NCBI GenBank assembly: GCA_020636005.1
Contig: JACJYR010000004.1
Coordinates: 248,001-312,000, forward strand
Direction: 5' to 3'
Origin: Lewinellaceae bacterium
Lineage (GTDB): Bacteria; Bacteroidota; Bacteroidia; Chitinophagales; Saprospiraceae
Length of the DNA: 64,000 nt
In this document: positions 41,578 through 50,255 of the stretch, one piece after another
Numbering within the stretch: the first letter of the stretch is position 1
Layout of the letters: the number at the start of each line of letters is the position of its first letter
Made by a program: the position numbers and the translations under genes
The notes under the pieces: generated by a model
What the model was told of the DNA's origin: nothing
Database searches by the model: none
The model's input: the letters and a program-made list of their open reading frames with translations, nothing else

Positions 41578-41988
41578 AATTGATTAGGAATACGCCGGTA
41601 AACCGGCTTGAAGCTTGGGGCGGTTGATTTGCAATGGTGCAGGTTGCCTGAGCAAAAAAGGGCATTTCCCTGCAATATATCTACGCTCCATTTTCAGGAA
41701 ATTAAAAACTGTGAAATTAAGTCGCTGGCTATCAATTCCTTAGCTTCCCATTTTCTAATTTCCAAAAATCTTTAGGAGTATAACCTCAAATATACCAGGC
41801 CATATATTTTGCGAGACCTTTCAGAGAAGTGTGTTTTTGAAAAAACACACGCTCACATTCAATCACTTGTGACGAATTGCACAGTTTTTTGAACAATCTC
41901 ATTTTTTGCCCGGTCGCAAATGTAGATTCCGTCTAAATAACATGGCAATGTAAATCTGGTTTTTTCAAAAAAAGAATTCCCAGCGGAG
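41578..41988. other. Intergenic region with family A element
   Basis: Between the Clp-like gene's stop and the ferredoxin start. Contains family A copy 4 (41812-41900). Nothing else recognised. Confidence 0.5.
41812..41900 (+). repeat. Interspersed palindromic element, family A copy 4
   Basis: GAGACCTTTCAGAGAAGTG start, both hairpins (first with one A fewer, second mutated to CTTGTGAC) and CAGTTTTTTGAACAATCTC end. It lies about 90 bp beyond the stop of the Clp-like gene. Confidence 0.82.
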
Positions 41989-44900
41989 CTACTTAATCCC
42001 CTTCATGCCCCCGTACAGTAAAAGCTTGAATTCATCCGGGGTCATGTTCCCGGCGTTGGAGTAGTCGGTTCGCAGGTCGGTCAGCGTTTCCACCCCATCG
42101 TACACCCTCACCACTTTCATCGTTTTGCCGGGTTCCTGGCCATCGCCGCTGAGTGTAATCCGTACGGGAATGGGGTTGCTGTGTGCCAGGTAAAATAAAT
42201 GGATGCCCTCCTCCCCCTGGAACAAACGCCGCAGGTTGTGCGCCTCTGCCAGGATGCTCTGCTTGTGCCCTGCAATGGTGTATTGGATATCGAGGGATTG
42301 GAGCAGGGCCGCATACAAATTAACCAGCATCTCTATTTCCTCCTCGCCCATGTTGGTCACGCAGGATTCAAAATGGAAGGTGACTTTTTCTGTTTTTTCT
42401 TTCAGGAACCCATCCAGCATGACCTGCAGGAAAGCCAGGTCAAAAAAGCTGATGAGGTAGTCCGATTGGAAACTATCGAACTCGTTTGTCAGGTGCCGGT
42501 ATTCTTCCCTCAATTCCTGCAGGGCTTCTTTTTGAAACAGCCTGTCACGCATCACCTCTTTTTCTACGCTGCCGGAGAAGTTGCGGCGAATGTTCAGTTT
42601 GACCCTTTTCATTCGGAAAGGCAGGGCGGGCGCTGTCAGCAGCCGGCGCTCTTTGTAGCGCAGTTGCTTGTACTGAATTTGTTCTTTGAGGTCGGCCACC
42701 CGATCCTTGAAGCCGTAGTATTTCCAGTCCAGTTCCTCGCTGTCCACATTCACAAGGTGGCTCTTTTTGTGCTTTTTGGTTTCAAAATGCCGGATTTGGT
42801 CTTCAATGTTTTCAATGCCTTTTAACAATTGATAGAAAAAGCGGCCCACAGAATTTTCCTCCGGCATGGGCGGCAGCCAGTTATCTTTCAGCGGCTGCAC
42901 AAAAGTCAGGGGTGTTATCTGGGGGATCAGGCGGTCGTTTTCATAAAAAATATCCAGCAGGACGGGGGCATCAGTCGTCGTGCGAATGAGCTGCTCTGCG
43001 GAGAGCAAGGTCAGGTCACGCTCGATCTGGCGCTTGAGCGCCCGGCCCCCCATTTTGGCGTCGTAGCCCCGCTGCGCCACCCATTCGAGGGCTTTTGGCG
43101 ATACATTTACAATGGTCGTGCGCCGCACAAAGCCGTCCCGCTGCAGCAGCTCCCTGATTTGGAGCTGGGCAATTTTCTGTATCTGTTCGAAGGTGAGGGG
43201 GTTGAAAACGGTGATGCGTTCGATGCGGTTGACCAGCTCCGGCCGGAAGAAATTCTCCACTGCCTTGCGGTACACTGCACTGCTGTCCCGCTCGCCTGCC
43301 CCGTAGCCCAATTGGCTGCCAACCTCCCTGGCCCCCAGGTTGGAGGTCATGATAATAATGGTGTTGGAAAAGTCAACGGTGCGGCCAACACTGTCGGTAA
43401 GGCGGGCGTCGTCGAGCACCTGCAGCAGCAGGTCGTGTATTTTCGGGTGAGCCTTTTCTATTTCATCCAATAAAATAACGCTGAAAGGGCGGTACCTTAC
43501 TTTTCCCGTCAGTTGGCCTTCCGGGTTGAAGGCGTCGCCGATGAGGCGGTGGAGCGCTCCGGCATCAATGTACTCGTTCATGTCGAAGCGCAGCAATTGA
43601 TCCTCCCTGCCCAGCAGGCTTTTACAAAGCAATTTGGCGGCATGGGTCTTCCCCACCCCGGTAGGGCCGATAAACAGGAAAGAGGCCATGGGCCGTGAGC
43701 GGTCGGTCAGTTTGGCCTTGATCACATGCACCGCATCGGACAAAACCTGAACGGCGGCGGGTTGACCCACCAGTTCATGCTCCAGCATTTCCCGGAAGTC
43801 GTCCCGTTCCAGCCTGATGTTTTCATCAAAAATGGTTTCCTCCAGCCCGCTGAAGGATTTGAATTCCTCCCGAACTTCCGGAGCGTCGATGGCCTGGCGG
43901 GAATATTTGGTGGCCAACTGCTGCAGCAGCCGCATAACACTACCAGGCAGGGCCTTGTTTTTCAAAAAATTGCGGTGAATGGTAAATAGCTGGCCAATGG
44001 CTGGAATGGAGATGGTGCATTCGTGCTGGAGTTCGAGCGCACGGCGGTTTTGCAATACCATTTTGATGGTGGTCTGCAGGTCTGGTTCGTCCAGCCTTAG
44101 CACCTGGAATAAATCGCTGAACCCCCGGTCAGTCTCTTGCACGATTTTCCACTCCTCCGGCGTGGCCAGCAACACCAGTTGCAGCAGTCGTTTTTCCAGG
44201 TAGGGTTTCAAAACGCTGCTCAGGGTCAGGTCGCTTTGAGCCGCCTTTCCGATCCGCAGCAGTGCCACGGGGTTGTCTATCAATATTTTATCGGGGAAAT
44301 CTTTCCGGCCAAAGGGTTTTATCACGTATTTCAGAATCGCCTCGAAACGCTTTTCCCAATGGCCAACGATGCTCATGCCGGCGATGATGCGGTTGGGGTT
44401 GATGTTCCAGATGTGGTGCCGCTTCCATTCGTCGCCTGATACATATTCTTTTGACTCCAGGTAGCGCCAGACCACCTCCTCTATAATGGTATGGCGGCCG
44501 CTGCCCTCGGGGCCAATCAGCACAAGGGGGGTGTTTTCCAGGTGGAAGACCAGGTCGTAAACTTGCTGGACCACTGGGTCACGATACCAGGCCCGCCGTA
44601 GGGTGTCTGGGTAGAGGTTGCCAAGTTCGAGGCCTACTTTTTCAATTTCTTCCCCTCCGTCGAATTTGCTTTCGCCCCGGAACGCAGCGAAAATGTCGAG
44701 CGGTGCTTCCAGTTCAAAAGAAAACCTCGAATCTTTGATATTGACTTCCTGGTGGATGGTGGTGATGAATTCCTTTTTGGGGGAATAATAATTGGAGGCA
44801 TCGAAGTCATTGCCCTCCGACTTGCTGAAACTCTTCAGGAGCTGCCGGGCCACTTTTTCGGTGTGGCCTTTCAGGTCGGGTTTTCCCTTCTCGCCCGGGG

Positions 44901-45267
44901 GCACGATGAACATGAAGTTGCCCAGGTTGGGCAATACGGCGTAGGTATTGTGCTGCCACTCAAAATGCGCCACGGCAAAATTCCCCTTTACATAGTGGTT
45001 GCCGATGTTAAAGTCCAGGGTGAAATGGGACAACTTGGCCTCCGGGTCGAATTTCGACCAAAACAATTGCTCTGCGTTTTTTCTGTACAACTCGAATCCT
45101 GCAAAACGCCGCTTCACCTCGCCTTTGAACTTGGAAACAGCATCGGCATACCGCCGGTGGGTGGCAATGGGACTGTCGAAAAAGAGCGGCCGGATATGGT
45201 ATTCATTCCTGCCGTCCAATTCTTCCGGGCGCACAAGCACAGGTATTGTCAGGGTGGTCGTTGGCAT
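41989..45267 (-). CDS. Divergent Clp/Hsp100-type AAA+ ATPase with release-factor-like C-terminus
   Basis: 1092 residues. The N-terminal 200 residues are not the usual Clp_N repeats. The first AAA module (about 215-450) has a degenerate P-loop GPEGSGRHT at 251-259 (Lys to Arg) and no DE Walker B (LIDNP), so it is probably inactive. The second (about 500-800) is intact: GPTGVGKTH near 534, ILLDEIEKAH, MTSNLGA and a ClpB-type C-domain. A coiled region (830-940) follows. Residues about 961-1035 resemble the PCRF domain of peptide release factors (EEEIEMLVNLYAALLQSLDI, GEEGIHLFYLA). It is probably a cytoplasmic unfoldase with an unusual adaptor. A TAAATTTG -7 lies at 45300-45307. Confidence 0.8.
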   Translation of the reverse strand: MPTTTLTIPVLVRPEELDGRNEYHIRPLFFDSPIATHRRYADAVSKFKGEVKRRFAGFELYRKNAEQLFWSKFDPEAKLSHFTLDFNIGNHYVKGNFAVAHFEWQHNTYAVLPNLGNFMFIVPPGEKGKPDLKGHTEKVARQLLKSFSKSEGNDFDASNYYSPKKEFITTIHQEVNIKDSRFSFELEAPLDIFAAFRGESKFDGGEEIEKVGLELGNLYPDTLRRAWYRDPVVQQVYDLVFHLENTPLVLIGPEGSGRHTIIEEVVWRYLESKEYVSGDEWKRHHIWNINPNRIIAGMSIVGHWEKRFEAILKYVIKPFGRKDFPDKILIDNPVALLRIGKAAQSDLTLSSVLKPYLEKRLLQLVLLATPEEWKIVQETDRGFSDLFQVLRLDEPDLQTTIKMVLQNRRALELQHECTISIPAIGQLFTIHRNFLKNKALPGSVMRLLQQLATKYSRQAIDAPEVREEFKSFSGLEETIFDENIRLERDDFREMLEHELVGQPAAVQVLSDAVHVIKAKLTDRSRPMASFLFIGPTGVGKTHAAKLLCKSLLGREDQLLRFDMNEYIDAGALHRLIGDAFNPEGQLTGKVRYRPFSVILLDEIEKAHPKIHDLLLQVLDDARLTDSVGRTVDFSNTIIIMTSNLGAREVGSQLGYGAGERDSSAVYRKAVENFFRPELVNRIERITVFNPLTFEQIQKIAQLQIRELLQRDGFVRRTTIVNVSPKALEWVAQRGYDAKMGGRALKRQIERDLTLLSAEQLIRTTTDAPVLLDIFYENDRLIPQITPLTFVQPLKDNWLPPMPEENSVGRFFYQLLKGIENIEDQIRHFETKKHKKSHLVNVDSEELDWKYYGFKDRVADLKEQIQYKQLRYKERRLLTAPALPFRMKRVKLNIRRNFSGSVEKEVMRDRLFQKEALQELREEYRHLTNEFDSFQSDYLISFFDLAFLQVMLDGFLKEKTEKVTFHFESCVTNMGEEEIEMLVNLYAALLQSLDIQYTIAGHKQSILAEAHNLRRLFQGEEGIHLFYLAHSNPIPVRITLSGDGQEPGKTMKVVRVYDGVETLTDLRTDYSNAGNMTPDEFKLLLYGGMKGIK

Positions 45268-45299
45268 TCAACTGGGTTGGGCAATTGTTTGAAGGAGGG

Positions 45300-45307
45300 C
45301 AAATTTA
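45300..45307 (-). promoter_or_regulatory. -7 promoter element (TAAATTTG) of the Clp-like gene
   Basis: Exact minus-strand match to TAnnTTTG, 33 bp before the ATG at 45267. A strict TTG -33 box is absent at the right distance. Confidence 0.4.
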
Positions 45308-45360
45308 GAAGAAAAGGTTTAGAATAAGTTGATATGGTTGATGAGGGTTGACCGATAAAG

Positions 45361-46029
45361 CTAAAGTGCCCTGTTGATGAGCATCCAGTTTCCGCCCAAA
45401 TCCAAATAGGTACCTTCCGGGAAGACTTTTTTGAACGTTGATTCATAAAACGACATAGCTTTAGTTTTGTCTTCCTCGCTGAAGGCCAGGCAGTTGAAAA
45501 GCAAGATGCCATCCGGTGCCGTGAGATGTCGCAGGTTTTCCACAAATTCCAGTTCCTGGAACCCATCCGGTATTTTATCATCGAGGAAAATGTCCATAAT
45601 GACCAGATCGAACAATTCATCGCATGTTTCTACAAAGTAGGCTGCATCCTGGATGTGCATTTCGATGGGCGATTGCAGCCCCCTCAGCACCAGGTCGGAA
45701 GCCCAGATGGCAATGGTCTCATCCGCTTCGACGCCGGTGTAGCGGTACTTTTGTTTAAAAATGGTTTCCAGCATGAAAGGGATACTGCCAAGGCCAAATC
45801 CCAGGATGAGTACATCTTTTATATCCCTTTTGCCCAAATCCATCCTTTGAAAAGTACGGGAAAAATTGTCATACAGGTCGCCGTAGGAATAGATGGCACT
45901 CGGCGTGGTGAGGTAATACCGGCCTTTTTTCAGGCTGAGCATCAAATCAGGGTTAAGATCGCTGGAAGTACTTTCCAATTCGATCTCGGTGAAGTAGCTT
46001 AAGAACTGTTTCCAGAAAGGTTGTTTCAT
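45361..46029 (-). CDS. Spermidine-synthase-like methyltransferase-fold protein
   Basis: 222 residues with the polyamine-synthase-like Rossmann fold. VLILGFGLGSIPFML near 73-87 is the glycine-rich SAM loop, YTGVEADE supplies the acidic residue, and DLVIMDIFLDDKIPD near 143-157 holds the DxxxD-type catalytic region. The N-terminal half is shorter than in true spermidine synthases, so polyamine synthesis is not assured. It overlaps the upstream GlmU-like gene by 4 bp (ATGA), so the two are translationally coupled. Confidence 0.8.
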   Translation of the reverse strand: MKQPFWKQFLSYFTEIELESTSSDLNPDLMLSLKKGRYYLTTPSAIYSYGDLYDNFSRTFQRMDLGKRDIKDVLILGFGLGSIPFMLETIFKQKYRYTGVEADETIAIWASDLVLRGLQSPIEMHIQDAAYFVETCDELFDLVIMDIFLDDKIPDGFQELEFVENLRHLTAPDGILLFNCLAFSEEDKTKAMSFYESTFKKVFPEGTYLDLGGNWMLINRAL

Positions 46030-47273
46030 TGCCTGGCCTCGAACAGCTTAAAGAATTTGCGGGGGCCATCTTCCTTGTTTTCCCAAGGGCGGAATTGGGC
46101 GGTTTCCTCAAAGATTTTCAGCAATAACAGCCGATCCTGCGGTTCGAAGGTTTGCCCTTTCGCATTCATCATCCGCTCAATTGCTTCATAGGCTTTTTCG
46201 GGGATGTAAGTAGAAAAGTTGTCTTTCCCCCCCCAGGAAAAGGACGGGATGAATTTCGGGAGGAAGTCTCCCCCAAAGATATTGCAGCAGACCCCCACTA
46301 CCGTTCCGGTATTGAACATGGAGTTGATGCCGGCCATGGAATAATCGCCCATAAAAAGGCCGGCCTTCGTCTGGCCGGAAGGTTCGAAGGTGCCCGTGTT
46401 GTAGCTCCAGATTTTCACCTCCCCCCAGTTGTTTTTGAGGTTGGAACTATTGGTGTCTGCTCCGAGGTTGCACCATTCACCGATGACAGAATTGCCTAAA
46501 TAACCTTCATGGCCTTTGTTGGAGTTGCCTAAAATGACCACATTTTTTACCTCCCCGCCTACTACGGAATCCGGGCCAATGGACGTCGGGCCATAAATCT
46601 TGGCACCCATTTTCACGACTGAATTTTCACCGAGAACAAAAGGCCCCCGGATGAGGGCCCCTTCCATCACCTCGGCATTTTTACCTATATATATAGGCCC
46701 CTGGGAGGCGTTCAATGTCGCCCCTTCGAGCTTTGCCCCGTTTTCGATGAAAATAAGCCCTTGCCCAATGATGGTATTGGAAGGAGGGGCAGGCTGCGAC
46801 TTCCTTCCCTGTGTCAGTAATTCAATATCTGATCGGATGGCGGCATCGTTCAGCCTGAAAATATCCCAGATGTGGTTCAGTTTCAGGATCGGGGTGTCCT
46901 TTGCCTCAAAGCTGGTCAGTTCTTCCACGTCGTCGTACATCAGCCGGTTGAACTGATCCCTATCGAGCACAGCAGCAATCAATTCTCCGTTCAACAACAT
47001 GGCTTCGCCGTCTTCCATCTGGTTGATGAGCGAACAGATTTCCTGCGTCGGAAGGACAGAACCATTGATGAGGAAGTTTCTTTCGGAAATGGTGATGTCG
47101 TACTTTTCGGAAAGGTAATCCTGGGTGATGTAGGAGGCATTGCCTTTTAACCAGCGTTCCCATTTTTCCTTGATCGTCAAAGCACCCAGCCGGATCAGGC
47201 AAACCGGGCGAATAAAGGTAAAGGGCAGCAGTAAATCACGGATTTCGTTATCAAAAAGAATGATGTTCTTCAT
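46026..47273 (-). CDS. GlmU-like putative sugar nucleotidyltransferase
   Basis: 415 residues from ATG 47273 (MKNIILFDNEIRDLLLPFTF); an earlier possible start adds 11 unlikely residues. The N-terminal half is a divergent nucleotidyltransferase-like domain beginning IILFD. The C-terminal half (about 180-370) is a left-handed beta-helix of hexapeptide repeats (IGKNAEVMEGALIRGPFVLGEN, in part) ending with a loop like the acyltransferase of GlmU. This is the Bacteroidota GlmU-like family, of uncertain substrate. The spermidine-synthase-like gene follows with a 4-bp overlap. Confidence 0.85.
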   Translation of the reverse strand: MKNIILFDNEIRDLLLPFTFIRPVCLIRLGALTIKEKWERWLKGNASYITQDYLSEKYDITISERNFLINGSVLPTQEICSLINQMEDGEAMLLNGELIAAVLDRDQFNRLMYDDVEELTSFEAKDTPILKLNHIWDIFRLNDAAIRSDIELLTQGRKSQPAPPSNTIIGQGLIFIENGAKLEGATLNASQGPIYIGKNAEVMEGALIRGPFVLGENSVVKMGAKIYGPTSIGPDSVVGGEVKNVVILGNSNKGHEGYLGNSVIGEWCNLGADTNSSNLKNNWGEVKIWSYNTGTFEPSGQTKAGLFMGDYSMAGINSMFNTGTVVGVCCNIFGGDFLPKFIPSFSWGGKDNFSTYIPEKAYEAIERMMNAKGQTFEPQDRLLLLKIFEETAQFRPWENKEDGPRKFFKLFEARQ

Positions 47274-47381
47274 AGTTGATTCAGAAAGGAGAAATTGTAG
47301 GGCCAAAATATGTAGCGAACTGACAAAACACTAACGATTCATGCTATAATTTCGGCTGCTGGTAAGGCACAATGTTACAAA

Positions 47382-47413
47382 AAAAGCCTCAACCGGAATG
47401 GTTGAGGCTTTTT
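47382..47413 (-). terminator. Rho-independent terminator of the L31 gene
   Basis: Stem AAAAGCCTCAACC (47382-47394) / GGTTGAGGCTTTT (47400-47412) with a 5-base loop. On the minus strand it ends in seven T residues, 22 bp beyond the L31 stop. Nearly symmetric, so it could work both ways. Confidence 0.85.
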
Positions 47414-47434
47414 GAAAATGGAGAACCTGGAAAT

Positions 47435-47710
47435 TTATTCCTCCATTTCTGCTTTGGCAAATTTGGAACTGCCAAACTTCTTGTTGAACTTGTCAATACG
47501 GCCGGCAGTGTCAACAAATTTCATTTTGCCCGTAAAGAAAGGATGCGAAGCAGACGAGATTTCCAGCTTCACTAACGGGTATTCCTTACCGTCTTCCCAA
47601 ACAATAGTTTCTTTAGTGGCTGCACAAGAGCGGGTCAGAAATGCTTCGTCACAGGAAAAATCCTTGAAAACGACCATTCTGTAATTCTTTGGATGGATTT
47701 CTTTCTTCAT
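47435..47710 (-). CDS. rpmE2: 50S ribosomal protein L31, type B
   Basis: 91 residues. MKKEIHPKNYRMVVFKDFSCDEAFLTRSCA (in part) and SSASHPFFTGKMKFVDTAGRIDKFNKKF-type ending are diagnostic for L31. It is the longer type B form and lacks the CxxC zinc-binding pairs of type A, so it should work when zinc is scarce. Single gene closed by a strong terminator. Confidence 0.96.
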   Translation of the reverse strand: MKKEIHPKNYRMVVFKDFSCDEAFLTRSCAATKETIVWEDGKEYPLVKLEISSASHPFFTGKMKFVDTAGRIDKFNKKFGSSKFAKAEMEE

Positions 47711-48162
47711 AATAGTAGCTATGATTTTACTTGCAAAAGATCTGATTGTACCTGTTGGCCAAAAGATTGGTTCAATCGAAATTGGCTCAAACTGCGATAA
47801 AGGAGCGCAAAGATAAATGATTTTCTTTTATTGCAAAGCGCTCAGTTGAACTGGCAGAAAAATAAGGAATTGACGCAGGCAATTAAAAAATTGTAGCCTG
47901 ACCAATACCGGCTATGCAGCGTTGCAACCCGTTGGGTAAATAGCTCCTAGCACTACCAAAAGGCAAGGCCCAACCCTTCACACATTAATTAATATGGCAC
48001 CTCTGATGTAGTGATGAAGAATTGCCAGATGGTCAGTTTCTTCCTGTGAAACTATCATTTTTGGCAGGCCGTGCCAAAGTGTGTATTCATGTTTTATTTT
48101 GGATGAAAGTACCCTAACCTGAAATTTGGTAAAGAAATTTAAAAAAAAAATTCTGAAAGGAC

Positions 48163-48190
48163 TTGATTTTTTCAAAAAGATATATCTTAG
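48163..48190 (+). promoter_or_regulatory. Promoter TTG-N17-TATCTTAG of a short transcript
   Basis: TTG at 48163-48165, a 17-base spacer and TATCTTAG at 48183-48190 (one mismatch to TAnnTTTG). The predicted start is near 48197, only about 60 bases before the strong terminator. Confidence 0.45.
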
Positions 48191-48196
48191 CCTTAT

Positions 48197-48260
48197 AAAA
48201 ATTAGAGAGAGCGTGTTTTCGCCGGGCTTACGATTCTTCTTTATGTAAGCCCGGTTTTTT
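48197..48260 (+). ncRNA. Possible ~60-nt small RNA or attenuated leader
   Basis: The interval between the promoter-like boxes and the terminator has no start codon with a frame of any length. It could be a small RNA, or the leader of gcvH if the terminator is conditional. I recognise no riboswitch class; no glycine aptamer fits in this length. Confidence 0.3.
48222..48260 (+). terminator. Strong Rho-independent terminator upstream of gcvH
   Basis: Stem CCGGGCTTAC (48222-48231) / GTAAGCCCGG (48245-48254), 13-base loop, then TTTTTTATTTTTT. There is no gene in front of it on the plus strand. Confidence 0.8.
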
Positions 48261-48438
48261 ATTTTTTAAGCTTACCACTTAAGTTTTCCAAAAAAATCTA
48301 ATTTTGGGCGATTTCAAAATTTCATGGTGAGCGGCTGACGTAAAAAGTTGGGTCAATGGTTTTGCACTTATTTTGATAAACCATTCATTTCCAATTACTA
48401 TGGCAGGCGTTCATCTAAAGAATCACTTACCCATTTTT

Positions 48439-48831
48439 ATGGATTTTCCTACAAACTTAAAGTACACCAAAGAACACGAATGGATACGCTTAGAAGAAGG
48501 AAACCTCGCCTTCATCGGTATCACTAACTTCGCACAGGAAGAACTGGGCGAAATTGTTTACGTCGAAGTGGACACTGAAGGGGAAAAACTGGCAAAGGAG
48601 GATGTTTTCGGCACCATTGAAGCCGTAAAAACAACTTCTGATCTCTTCATGCCGGTATCTGGAGAGGTGCTCGAATTTAATCCTGCCCTCAAGGAAGGAG
48701 AAGGCGATGATCCGACCTTGGTGAATTCCGACCCCTACGGAAAGGGATGGATCATCAAAATCGAACTATCCGACCCCTCGGAATTAGACGAATTGATGAG
48801 TGCAGAGGCTTATACTGCCCTGGTCAGTTAA
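48439..48831 (+). CDS. gcvH: Glycine cleavage system H protein
   Basis: 130 residues from ATG 48439, giving the family start MDFPTNLKYTKEHEWIRLE; the upstream in-frame ATG at 48373 is rejected. The lipoylation site is the Lys in IEAVKTTSDL near 63. YVEVDTEG and NSDPYGKGWIIKIELSD complete the lipoyl-type fold. It carries the aminomethyl group between the P, T and L proteins. No other gcv gene is here. A hairpin follows the stop. Confidence 0.96.
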   Translation: MDFPTNLKYTKEHEWIRLEEGNLAFIGITNFAQEELGEIVYVEVDTEGEKLAKEDVFGTIEAVKTTSDLFMPVSGEVLEFNPALKEGEGDDPTLVNSDPYGKGWIIKIELSDPSELDELMSAEAYTALVS

Positions 48832-48846
48832 TTTTTCACCCGCCTG

Positions 48847-48871
48847 GCACACCACTTTTCTGGTGGTGTGC
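48847..48871. terminator. Hairpin between gcvH and the VanZ-like gene
   Basis: Stem GCACACCAC / GTGGTGTGC with a 7-base loop, 16 bp beyond the gcvH stop and without a T-run. It may partly terminate or stabilise the gcvH 3' end. Confidence 0.5.
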
Positions 48872-48889
48872 ATCTATGGATTTAGCTGA

Positions 48890-49258
48890 TTGACAAAACT
48901 ATCAAAATTGACCCCGTTTGTGCCCGCTTTTATTTGGGCTATTGTTATCTTGGCACTTTCAACCAATGTGGGCATTCAGATGCCTGCAGTTTTTTTTTCG
49001 CCGGATAAATTAGGGCATTTCGCCGCTTATGGTTTATTGGCAATGCTTATGCTTTACGCCCAAAAAAGTTTGGGCAGCATTTCATGGCGGCATACCCTTC
49101 TCACCGTTTTCTGGGCAACACTCTACGGTATTGTCCTGGAAATTGTGCAGTGGGCTTTTTACCCTAACCGGTTTTTCGAAGTCGGCGATATGTTCGCCAA
49201 CTTTGGAGGAGCGTTGATTTGCTCTCTATTATTCAGATTTTTAACAACTCAAAATTAG
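48890..49258 (+). CDS. VanZ-like membrane protein
   Basis: 122 residues with four hydrophobic helices and the VanZ-like marks DKLGHFAAYGLLAML near 40-54 and EIVQWAFYPNRFFEVGDMFANFGGALI near the C-terminus (in part). There is no ATG in a suitable place; TTG at 48890 is the likely start. Inner-membrane protein, function not established outside teicoplanin resistance. The TonB gene starts 5 bp after its stop, so they form an operon. Confidence 0.8.
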   Translation: MTKLSKLTPFVPAFIWAIVILALSTNVGIQMPAVFFSPDKLGHFAAYGLLAMLMLYAQKSLGSISWRHTLLTVFWATLYGIVLEIVQWAFYPNRFFEVGDMFANFGGALICSLLFRFLTTQN

Positions 49259-49263
49259 CTGAT

Positions 49264-50160
49264 ATGGATTTTGAAGTAACTGGTTCCCTTGTCATTTATG
49301 CACTCCTCTTCGTTATCCTGGCCACTTTCGCCATCATTTTCATCGTTAGGGGGGTCTTTAACAAAAGGGCCAATAGCAACCTCACTGAAAAACATGCCGG
49401 CAAGACATTTGAATCGCCGCTGGAAGGCAGAAACAAATATCCTGAGGTAGATACTTTCAGCCTGAGTGGTACCTTTTTAAATTATGGCCTTTTGGCAGCC
49501 ATCGTATTGATGATCCTTGCTTTTAGCTGGACCCAATACGAAAAGGTAGTGGACGTATCCAGTCTCCTCGGCACGTTGGAGGAAGAAATTGAAATGGAAA
49601 CCCCCAGGACTGCCGAACCGCCACCGCCGCCACCGCCACCGCCACCGCCAGTTATCCAGGAAGTCCCTAATGACGTTTCCATCGAGGAAACTGTAGTCTT
49701 CCAGGATCAAAGCATCGAAGAGGAAACGGTGGTACAAGCGCCCAAAGTGGAAGAAAAAGCGCCGCCACCGCCACCGCCGCCACCACCACCCAAGGAAGAA
49801 GACAATGAAATCTTCAAGGTAGTCGAAGATCAGCCGAACTTCCCTGGCTGTGAAGACATCAGCGACAAAGCAGAAAAGAAAAAATGCGCTGATGAAAAGA
49901 TGCTTCAATTCATCTACGGCAACATCAAATACCCTGCGATAGCCAGGGAAAATGGTGTAGAAGGGATGGTTGTTGTTAAATTCGTCGTTGAAAAAGATGG
50001 AAGCATCACAGCAGCGGAAGTAGTCCGTGACATTGGTGCGGGCTGCGGAGCGGAAGCCATGAGGGTCGTCAATACCATGCCCAAGTGGAATCCAGGAAAA
50101 CAAAGGGGCCGTCCTGTAAGGGTGCAGTTCAACCTGCCTGTGAAGTTTAAATTAGAGTAA
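49264..50160 (+). CDS. Energy transducer TonB
   Basis: 298 residues from ATG 49264. Two membrane spans (about 8-32 and 77-97) differ from the single anchor of proteobacterial TonB but are common in Bacteroidota. Proline runs of 11 and 10 residues lie near 120-130 and 168-178, separated by acidic segments. The C-terminal domain (about 212-298) is classic TonB: NIKYPAIARENGVEGMVVVKF and RPVRVQFNLPVKFKLE. It passes proton-motive energy to TonB-dependent outer-membrane receptors. Neither ExbB nor ExbD is adjacent. Confidence 0.92.
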   Translation: MDFEVTGSLVIYALLFVILATFAIIFIVRGVFNKRANSNLTEKHAGKTFESPLEGRNKYPEVDTFSLSGTFLNYGLLAAIVLMILAFSWTQYEKVVDVSSLLGTLEEEIEMETPRTAEPPPPPPPPPPPVIQEVPNDVSIEETVVFQDQSIEEETVVQAPKVEEKAPPPPPPPPPPKEEDNEIFKVVEDQPNFPGCEDISDKAEKKKCADEKMLQFIYGNIKYPAIARENGVEGMVVVKFVVEKDGSITAAEVVRDIGAGCGAEAMRVVNTMPKWNPGKQRGRPVRVQFNLPVKFKLE

Positions 50161-50179
50161 ATTTCTGTTAGTGGTATGA

Positions 50180-50215
50180 AAAAAGGGCGAACAGTGTACA
50201 CTGTTCGCCCTTTTT
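50180..50215 (+). terminator. Perfect 36-bp palindromic terminator after tonB
   Basis: 18-bp arms AAAAAGGGCGAACAGTGT and its complement meet without a loop, ending in five T residues, 19 bp beyond the TonB stop. Very strong and symmetric. Confidence 0.9.
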
Positions 50216-50255
50216 CTATCCCTTGACCTTCTGTCTGCCTTTACCAAAAAAATCC

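Larger units (their letters stand above)
47711..48438. other. Long intergenic region with a predicted short transcript
   Basis: About 730 bp between L31 (minus) and gcvH (plus). No convincing protein gene. The only clear structure is a promoter plus terminator pair at 48163-48260, described separately. Sequence 47760-48150 is AT-rich without recognised motifs. Confidence 0.5.

Noticed and set aside
41989..45267. Type VI secretion ATPase (ClpV)
   Set aside because: No sheath, tube or baseplate genes are nearby, the N-domain differs and the first AAA module is degenerate.
47978..48175. 65-codon minus-strand frame between L31 and gcvH
   Set aside because: AT-rich, ends in a poly-A region, no recognised domain or start signal; judged chance.
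48197..48260. Glycine riboswitch upstream of gcvH
   Set aside because: The transcript is too short for a glycine aptamer and lacks its conserved helices.
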